From positions 563 through 10,756 of the forward strand of contig VBLV01000070.1 of NCBI GenBank assembly GCA_005879045.1: 10,194 bases of DNA. Direction: 5' to 3'. Position numbers and translations under genes: made by a program. The notes under the pieces are model-generated. The model was not told the origin of the DNA. It worked only from the letters and a program-made list of their open reading frames with translations, and did no database searches. The stretch comes from Methanobacteriota archaeon. Its GTDB lineage: Archaea; Thermoplasmatota; Thermoplasmata; RBG-16-68-12. This document shows, piece by piece, positions 6,118-10,194 of the stretch. Within the stretch, counting starts at the first letter, position 1, and each line of letters opens with the position of its first letter.

Positions 6118-8334
6118 GTGCCTGAGCGGATTGTCCTCAAGGTGGCGGAAGCGCCCCAGTCGGACGTCGGCTTGGGTCGGGCCCGCGTCGACACGAAGAC
6201 CCGCGTCGCGCTCGGAGTCGACGTCGGAGAAATCATCCAGATTCTAGGCAAGAAGTCCACCGCGGCGAAGCTCTTCCGCGTGATGCAGGAAGACGAAGGG
6301 AAAGGGATCATCCGCATTGACGGGCTTGTGCGCCGGAACGTCGGCGTGAGCCTCGGCGACAAGGTCGAGGTCCGCAAGGCCGAGGTCCTCCCGGCGGAGC
6401 GCATCACGATCGCGCCGATCATCAGCGAGGGCCACAAGATCTCGTTCGGCCAGGGGATCGAGAATTTCGTCAAGAGGGGACTGCTGAAGCGTCCGCTCAA
6501 CAAAGGCGACGTCGTCATCGTCCCCGGAATCGCGCTCATGGGCGGTGCGTTGCCGTTCATGGTGATCAGCACCGCGCCGAAGGGCGTCGTGCAGATCCAG
6601 GACGACACGATCATCGAGATGAAAGAGGAGCCCGTCCGCGAGGGCGAGGTCCTGACGCCAACGGTCACGTACGAAGACATCGGCGGACTCAAGGAGGAGC
6701 TGATGAAGGTCCGCGAGATGATCGAACTCCCGCTGAAGCACGCGGAGCTGTTCGAGCGCCTCGGGATCGATCCGCCGAAGGGGGTCCTCCTGTACGGGCC
6801 GCCCGGCACCGGCAAGACGCTCATCGCAAAGGCGGTGGCCAACGAAGCCGGCGCAAATTTCTATTCGATCCAAGGCCCGGAGATCATGTCGAAGTACTAC
6901 GGACAGAGCGAGGAGCGCCTCCGCGAGAAGTTCGAGGAGGCCCAGAAGAACGCTCCGAGCGTCCTGTTCATCGATGAACTCGACTCGATCGCCCCGAAGC
7001 GGGAAGAGGTGACCGGCGAGGTCGAACGGCGCGTCGTCGCGCAGCTCCTCACGCTCATGGACGGCCTCTCGGGTCGCGGTCAGGTCATCGTGATCGGCGC
7101 GACGAACCGGGACGAGGCAATCGACCCCGCGCTGCGCCGGCCCGGTCGGTTCGACCGCGAGATCGAGATCGGCGTCCCGGACCGGAGTGGCCGCAAGGAG
7201 ATCCTGCAGATCCACACGCGCGGCATGCCGATCGAAGGCGTCGAGGAGGAACGGGACCGTCTTCTCTCCGAACTCGCGGATGTGTGCCATGGGTTCGTCG
7301 GGGCGGATCTCGCGGCGCTCGCTCGCGAAGCCGCCATGAAGGCGCTTCGGCGATACCTTCCGGATATCGACCTCGACAAGCCGATCCCCGCCGAGACCCT
7401 CGAGAAGATGCGCGTCCTCGCGGACGACTTCAAGCAGGCCCTGAAGGAGGTCGAGCCGAGCGCCATGCGCGAGGTCCTCGTCGAGGTGCCCCGCGTGAAC
7501 TGGACCGATGTCGGCGGCCTCGAGGAAGTCAAGATGAAACTCCGTGAAGCGGTCGAGATGCCGCTGAAGGAGCCGGATGCGTTCAAGCGGATGGGCATCC
7601 GGCCGCCGCGCGGCATTCTGCTCTACGGACCGCCCGGGTCCGGGAAGACCCTGCTCGCAAAGGCCGTCGCCACGGAGTCCGAGGCGAACTTCATCTCGAT
7701 CAAGGGACCCGAGGTCATGTCGAAATGGGTCGGGGAATCGGAGAAGGCCGTGCGCATGATCTTCAAGAAGGCGAAGCAGGTCGCTCCGTGCATCGTCTTC
7801 CTCGACGAGCTCGACGCGATCGCCCACGTCCGCGGCTTCGACACGGATAGCGGCGTGAGCGAACGCGTGGTGAATCAGCTCCTGACCTCGATGGACGGGC
7901 TCGAGACCCTCGAAGGCGTCTGCGTCATTGGCGCGACGAACCGCCCGGACCGCCTCGATCCGGCGATGCTGCGCACGGGCCGGTTCGATCGGATTCTCTT
8001 GGTTCCAACGCCCAACAAGGATGCGCGCCTCGCGATCCTCAAGGTCCACACTCGGACGATGCCTCTCGAGGGCGTGGACCTGGAAGAACTCGCCGTCGAC
8101 CTGGACAGCTACTCCGGCGCGGACATCGAGGGCCTGTGCCGCGAGGCCGCGATGATCGCATTGCGCGAGGCGAAGCACGCGAAGAAGGTCACGACGGCGC
8201 ATTTCCAGGAGGCTATGAAGGTCGTGCGCCCGAGCATCGACGCGGACACGGTCAAGTTCTACGAGGAGTTCGACAAGAAGTTCAAGAAAGGCGTCGACCG
8301 GGGCCGCCGGGAAGAGAACATCCTCTATCGCTGA
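6118..8334 (+). CDS. cdc48: Cdc48/VAT-type AAA+ ATPase (p97 homologue)
   Basis: 738 aa, full length. A hexameric cytosolic unfoldase that threads substrates through its pore, in archaea thought to feed the 20S proteasome. Order: N-terminal double-psi barrel and second N subdomain (about 1-175), then two AAA rings. D1 has Walker A GPPGTGKT (227-234), pore loop KYYG, Walker B VLFIDELD (282-289) and arginine-finger segment [10 protein letters not shown]2 has Walker A GPPGSGKT (504-511), pore loop KWVG, Walker [10 protein letters not shown] (from 558, with Asp563-Glu564) and RTGRFDR. Both active sites look complete. The protein ends ILYR, so its last three residues fit the hydrophobic-Tyr-any (HbYX) motif that opens the proteasome gate. 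The GTG start at 6118 is favoured by the TATA box at 6088-6095 and gives the normal archaeal N-terminus; the G-rich GGGGGAG at 6100-6106 is an alternative ribosome cue. Confidence 0.97.
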   Translation: MPERIVLKVAEAPQSDVGLGRARVDTKTRVALGVDVGEIIQILGKKSTAAKLFRVMQEDEGKGIIRIDGLVRRNVGVSLGDKVEVRKAEVLPAERITIAPIISEGHKISFGQGIENFVKRGLLKRPLNKGDVVIVPGIALMGGALPFMVISTAPKGVVQIQDDTIIEMKEEPVREGEVLTPTVTYEDIGGLKEELMKVREMIELPLKHAELFERLGIDPPKGVLLYGPPGTGKTLIAKAVANEAGANFYSIQGPEIMSKYYGQSEERLREKFEEAQKNAPSVLFIDELDSIAPKREEVTGEVERRVVAQLLTLMDGLSGRGQVIVIGATNRDEAIDPALRRPGRFDREIEIGVPDRSGRKEILQIHTRGMPIEGVEEERDRLLSELADVCHGFVGADLAALAREAAMKALRRYLPDIDLDKPIPAETLEKMRVLADDFKQALKEVEPSAMREVLVEVPRVNWTDVGGLEEVKMKLREAVEMPLKEPDAFKRMGIRPPRGILLYGPPGSGKTLLAKAVATESEANFISIKGPEVMSKWVGESEKAVRMIFKKAKQVAPCIVFLDELDAIAHVRGFDTDSGVSERVVNQLLTSMDGLETLEGVCVIGATNRPDRLDPAMLRTGRFDRILLVPTPNKDARLAILKVHTRTMPLEGVDLEELAVDLDSYSGADIEGLCREAAMIALREAKHAKKVTTAHFQEAMKVVRPSIDADTVKFYEEFDKKFKKGVDRGRREENILYR

Positions 8335-8353
8335 GCGAACTCTTCAGCGGACG

Positions 8354-8361
8354 TTATTTAT
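8354..8361 (+). promoter_or_regulatory. TATA box of the membrane-protein gene
   Basis: TTATTTAT lies in the 53-base gap after cdc48. Standard spacing puts the transcript start near 8384, only about four bases before ATG 8388. The Shine-Dalgarno-like TTGAGGGG (8373-8380) would be left out of that message but could serve read-through transcripts from cdc48. Confidence 0.55.
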
Positions 8362-8387
8362 CCATCTCCTTCCTTGAGGGGAATTCG

Positions 8388-9071
8388 ATGCCCCCCGGAT
8401 CGCCTTGGCGAACATGGATTAACCGCGTCCTTGCGCTCGGGCCTTCCCGTCTTGCCATCGGCCTTGCACTCGTAGTGGTGCTCGTGTCCCTCGCCCTTCC
8501 ATTCTGGTCGCTCGGTCGGGTTGCGGGAACGGACCAGGACATCATCTCCTTCTCGTGGACGACGACGACGACGGACCGCTATCGCGGCGGAGCGTGGGAC
8601 GGGACGTCGATTCTGCCGTATGCCTCGTCCCAGCCTGTTCTGGCCGGCCTGACCTTCCGTGCCGTCGGCAGCGCGCTTGGCACCGCATACCTCTTGGACC
8701 TGGTTTTGTTCGTCGTCCTCGCGGTCGTGCTAGCCCTGTTCTCGATGGAATATGGCCGCACAATGCCGACCCTGAGCCTATTGATGGTCAGCCTCATCGT
8801 CCTGGGTGTTGCACTTATCGCGCTCTTCTACCCCGTCGTCGCAATTCCCGGCGACGCGACGAGGGACGTGGGCACGTTTACGATCGGCGGGTTCTGGGGC
8901 GCCCAGGGCACGTCAGGACCGGCCGCGGTATGGTCGTGGGGTCCGGGGCTCGGATGGTGGTTCCTCCTCGTCGGGGTCGTCCTAGGGACCGTCGGCGCCG
9001 TCCTTCCGTATGTGAAAAGCATTCGGGCGATGATTCCTTCCCCCCCGCCGGGATGGCGGCCGCCCTCGTGA
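8388..9071 (+). CDS. Four-helix integral membrane protein of unknown function
   Basis: 227 aa from ATG 8388, chosen because the TATA box at 8354-8361 and a GAGGGGA ribosome site lie just upstream; the frame is open further 5' but only as an out-of-frame overlap of cdc48. Four hydrophobic helices are evident: about 22-43 (LAIGLALVVVLVSLALPFW), 98-119 (LLDLVLFVVLAVVLALF), 128-153 (LSLLMVSLIVLGVALIALF) and 189-208 (WWFLLVGVVLGTVGAVLPY). The long loop between helices 1 and 2 (43-97) is polar, with a Thr run and aromatic/Gly residues (WTTTTTDRYRGGAWDG). The loop between 3 and 4 is Gly/Trp-rich (GGFWGAQGTSG). Both loops should lie on the same, probably extracytoplasmic, side, with the short basic N-terminus and proline-rich C-terminus (PSPPPGWRPPS) inside. 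No catalytic motif or named family is recognised. Its link to Cdc48, if any, is only by position. Confidence 0.82.
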   Translation: MPPGSPWRTWINRVLALGPSRLAIGLALVVVLVSLALPFWSLGRVAGTDQDIISFSWTTTTTDRYRGGAWDGTSILPYASSQPVLAGLTFRAVGSALGTAYLLDLVLFVVLAVVLALFSMEYGRTMPTLSLLMVSLIVLGVALIALFYPVVAIPGDATRDVGTFTIGGFWGAQGTSGPAAVWSWGPGLGWWFLLVGVVLGTVGAVLPYVKSIRAMIPSPPPGWRPPS

Positions 9072-9093
9072 GTCGGTCGATCGTGGCGGAATC

Positions 9094-9101
9094 TTCATAT
9101 A
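9094..9101 (+). promoter_or_regulatory. TATA box of the PRC-barrel gene
   Basis: TTCATATA lies 22 bases after the membrane-protein stop codon. Standard archaeal spacing predicts transcription from about 9124, inside the palindrome at 9114-9126, leaving a leader of roughly 60 bases before ATG 9187. Confidence 0.55.
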
Positions 9102-9113
9102 CAGTGCGTCAGA

Positions 9114-9126
9114 TGTCTGTCAGACA
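9114..9126. promoter_or_regulatory. Perfect inverted repeat at predicted transcription start (candidate operator)
   Basis: TGTCTG-T-CAGACA is a perfect 6-bp inverted repeat around one base. It begins 12 bases after the TATA box 9094-9101 and covers the predicted start site, where a bound dimer would block initiation. No regulator is identified. Confidence 0.45.
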
Positions 9127-9130
9127 AAGG

Positions 9131-9144
9131 GATGGGATCCCATC
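9131..9144. promoter_or_regulatory. Perfect 14-bp palindrome in the PRC-barrel leader
   Basis: GATGGGATCCCATC equals its own reverse complement over all 14 bases. It lies just downstream of the predicted transcript start, four bases after the other inverted repeat. It could be a second operator or a protein-binding site; with no loop it would make a poor RNA hairpin. Confidence 0.4.
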
Positions 9145-9186
9145 GTGGCGGTGCCGCGGGGGACCCTCACCGATGCGGGTGATGGG

Positions 9187-9423
9187 ATGAAGAAGTTTGC
9201 CACGGAGCTTCGGGGCAAGACCGTGATGACGAACGACGGTCAGATCCTGGGGACCATCGAGAACTTCATCGTGAATACGAAGAGCGGGAAGCTGTCCGAC
9301 GTCCTCGTGCTCCCGGCCGAGAACGTGCCCAAGAAAGGCATGAAGACGGACCCCGAGGGCCGTCTCGTCTTGCCCTTCCAGGGCATGAAAGCCGTGAAAG
9401 ACGTCGTCGTGATGAACCTCTAG
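9187..9423 (+). CDS. Single-domain PRC-barrel protein (possible CdpB-like cell-division factor)
   Basis: 78 aa, consisting of one PRC-barrel: LRGKTVMTNDGQILGTIENF (8-27), INVNTKSGKL-like strand (VNTKSGKLSDVLVLP), then LVLPFQGMKAVKDVVVMNL closing the barrel. The G-K-x-V-x-T-x-D-G-x-x-L-G-x-I start is diagnostic. PRC barrels bind RNA or proteins. In haloarchaea small stand-alone PRC proteins (CdpB1/CdpB2) act in FtsZ/SepF cell division, so that role is possible here, but short archaeal PRC proteins are numerous and this is inference. ATG 9187 is preferred over the in-frame GTG 9145 because GGGTGATGGG (9177-9186), a good match to the anti-Shine-Dalgarno sequence, sits directly before it and because the domain begins there. 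The gene has its own TATA box with two palindromes, and ends 13 bases before the convergent lrp gene. Confidence 0.88.
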   Translation: MKKFATELRGKTVMTNDGQILGTIENFIVNTKSGKLSDVLVLPAENVPKKGMKTDPEGRLVLPFQGMKAVKDVVVMNL

Positions 9424-9436
9424 GCGATCGTCCGAT

Positions 9437-9895
9437 CTAGACGAGGACTCGTCGCTCCTCCTTCACGACGTTGAGGACGACCTGCGTGTACGTGTTCTCG
9501 ACGTAGTCCATCGACCCGAGACGCTTGATGAAGGAGTCGAGTTCGCGCGTGTTCTTCAGGCGGACGACGACGATCGAGTCCCACTCTCCCGTCACATCGT
9601 AGACGTGCGTGACGCGGTCGTCCTTCGCGATCCGCCGCTGGACCTCGAGGAGCTTGCCTTTGTGGATCTTGACGCCGACGACCGCGAGGACATCGTAGCC
9701 GAGTCGGGCTTCGTTCAAGACGGGCACGTATCCCGTGATCACGCCGAGATCCTCGAGTTTTCGGACCCGACTTGAGACCGTGCTGATGCTCGCGTCCGTC
9801 GCCTTCGCGATGTCACGATAGGACTTCCTCGCGTCCGCGTTCAACAGGCGCAGGATCTTCACATCGAGTTCGTCGAGGGTCGGGGGTCCCGCCAT
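9437..9895 (-). CDS. lrp: Lrp/AsnC-family transcriptional regulator
   Basis: 152 aa, of normal family length. The N-terminal helix-turn-helix covers about 7-60 (LDELDVKILRLLNADARKSY, then ISTVSSRVRKLEDLGVITGY) and the ligand-binding RAM/AsnC domain about 68-148, with the conserved VTGEWDSIVVVR at 101-112. Such proteins form dimers to octamers, sense amino acids, and regulate amino-acid and nitrogen metabolism. It is divergent from glutamine synthetase, which makes glnA and itself the obvious targets; lrp next to glnA is also a recurring pairing in haloarchaea. ATG 9895 is the only standard start in frame, since no ATG/GTG/TTG precedes it before the upstream stop. If transcription begins from the shared TATA region near 10018, the leader is about 95 bases, unusually long for this genome, and contains an out-of-frame ATG at 9989. 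Its 3' end lies 13 bases from the PRC-barrel gene. Confidence 0.94.
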   Translation of the reverse strand: MAGPPTLDELDVKILRLLNADARKSYRDIAKATDASISTVSSRVRKLEDLGVITGYVPVLNEARLGYDVLAVVGVKIHKGKLLEVQRRIAKDDRVTHVYDVTGEWDSIVVVRLKNTRELDSFIKRLGSMDYVENTYTQVVLNVVKEERRVLV

Positions 9896-10007
9896 CGGAT
9901 CGCCGCCCGCGGCTGTCGCATGCGTGAATGTCCGACGCTCCCGCGGGCCCCTCGAACATTGTTTCGTTCTCTATCAAGATTTCGGCCATTCGTACGATTT
10001 CATGTCG

Positions 10008-10026
10008 GAACAGTTTATATATGTTC
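10008..10026. promoter_or_regulatory. Inverted repeat bracketing the glnA/lrp TATA box
   Basis: GAACA (10008-10012) and TGTTC (10022-10026) form a 5-bp inverted repeat whose 9-base spacer is the TATA element. A dimeric regulator bound here would cover the TATA box for glnA and the oppositely oriented one for lrp. Lrp itself is the natural candidate, by position only. Confidence 0.45.
10014..10021 (+). promoter_or_regulatory. Consensus TATA box of glnA (also readable toward lrp)
   Basis: TTTATATA is the strongest TATA match in the window. It predicts transcription of glnA from about 10044, giving a 37-base leader. Read on the other strand, TATATAAA predicts lrp transcription from about 9991. 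Confidence 0.72.
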
Positions 10027-10044
10027 AAATTCCTGCCAAGCTAA

Positions 10045-10068
10045 CGGACGGAACGGTGACTCCGTCCG
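10045..10068 (+). promoter_or_regulatory. Perfect hairpin at predicted 5' end of glnA mRNA
   Basis: CGGACGGA (10045-10052) and TCCGTCCG (10061-10068) are exact reverse complements separated by 8 bases (ACGGTGAC). The predicted transcript start is about 10044, so the RNA would begin with this GC-rich 8-bp stem. It ends just before the purine-rich GGGCGGGAAGG that precedes ATG 10081. As DNA it could equally be an operator over the start site. Confidence 0.5.
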
Positions 10069-10080
10069 GGCGGGAAGGCG

Positions 10081-10194
10081 ATGGCGATTTCTGCGAGTAC
10101 CCCGGCGAAGTCGAAGAAGATGACCGTGGCGTCGGTGCTAAAGCGAATCGAGACCGAAGGGATCCGATGGATCGACCTCCAGTTCGTGGACGTG
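10081..10194 (+). CDS. glnA: Glutamine synthetase, N-terminal fragment (runs off window)
   Basis: Only the first 38 codons are present. After a short Ser/Lys-rich start, the sequence VLKRIETEGIRWIDLQFVDV matches the opening of type I glutamine synthetase (first beta-grasp strand, 'v.widl.f.D..G'). The enzyme makes glutamine from glutamate, ammonia and ATP and is the main entry point for nitrogen. None of the catalytic residues lie in the window, so the call rests on this N-terminal match and on the divergent lrp gene. ATG 10081 has a purine-rich region close before it (GGGCGGGAAGG, 10068-10078); an internal ATG at 10120 (residue 14) is a possible alternative because the first 13 residues look like an unstructured extension. 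Expression is likely controlled at the TATA box 10014-10021 and perhaps by the leader hairpin. Confidence 0.85.
   Translation, partial: MAISASTPAKSKKMTVASVLKRIETEGIRWIDLQFVDV

Noticed and set aside
6244..8202. 652-codon minus-strand open frame opposite cdc48
   Set aside because: It is the shadow of cdc48 codon bias, with repetitive Arg/Asp/Leu composition and no recognisable domain.
9113..9190. 25-codon frame from ATG 9113 whose TGA overlaps ATG 9187 as ATGA
   Set aside because: Its ATG lies upstream of the start site predicted from the TATA box (about 9124), it has no ribosome site, and its peptide is not convincing; the ATGA overlap alone is weak.
9917..9947. Short palindromes CGCATGCG (9917-9924) and CCCGCGGG (9940-9947) in the lrp leader
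   Set aside because: Eight-base GC palindromes are common in DNA of this composition and have no helpful spacing or partner.

Overview
The window looks like a high-GC archaeal chromosome segment, most likely from the Thermoplasmatota. The evidence is archaeal-type TATA boxes placed about 25-30 bases upstream of start codons (several of them leaderless), a two-ring archaeal Cdc48/VAT ATPase ending in a proteasome-docking tail, an archaeal-style Lrp regulator facing glutamine synthetase, and a small single-domain PRC-barrel protein. The lineage is an inference; no rRNA or other marker is present.

Layout. 1-3329: the Hsp70 chaperone operon grpE (3' end only), dnaK, dnaJ on the + strand, tightly packed. 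3326-3628: a mostly non-coding gap that holds a possible 53-codon antisense membrane-protein ORF touching the end of dnaJ. 3629-4387: a two-domain protein with a RuvC/YqgF-like RNase H fold. 4376-4894 (minus): a winged-helix regulator whose 3' end overlaps the previous gene tail to tail. 4943-6048 (plus): divergent from that regulator and sharing its promoter region, a 61-aa leaderless small protein coupled by an ATGA overlap to a repeat protein resembling bactofilin/polymer-forming beta-helix proteins. 6118-8334: Cdc48. 8388-9071: a four-helix membrane protein. 9187-9423: the PRC-barrel protein, with two perfect palindromes in its promoter/leader. 9437-9895 (minus): the Lrp/AsnC regulator. 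10081 to the end: the first 38 codons of glutamine synthetase.

How they fit together. The window has a protein-quality-control theme: DnaK-DnaJ-GrpE folding and Cdc48 unfolding. Between these lies an undescribed-looking module in which a winged-helix regulator and a divergently transcribed repeat protein carry the same short helical-hairpin (SHOCT-like) motif. This is the best candidate for new biology here. The right end is a nitrogen-control arrangement: lrp and glnA share an intergenic region in which an inverted repeat brackets a consensus TATA box, and a perfect hairpin lies at the predicted 5' end of the glnA mRNA.

All functional calls come from reading motifs by eye; no database search was run.
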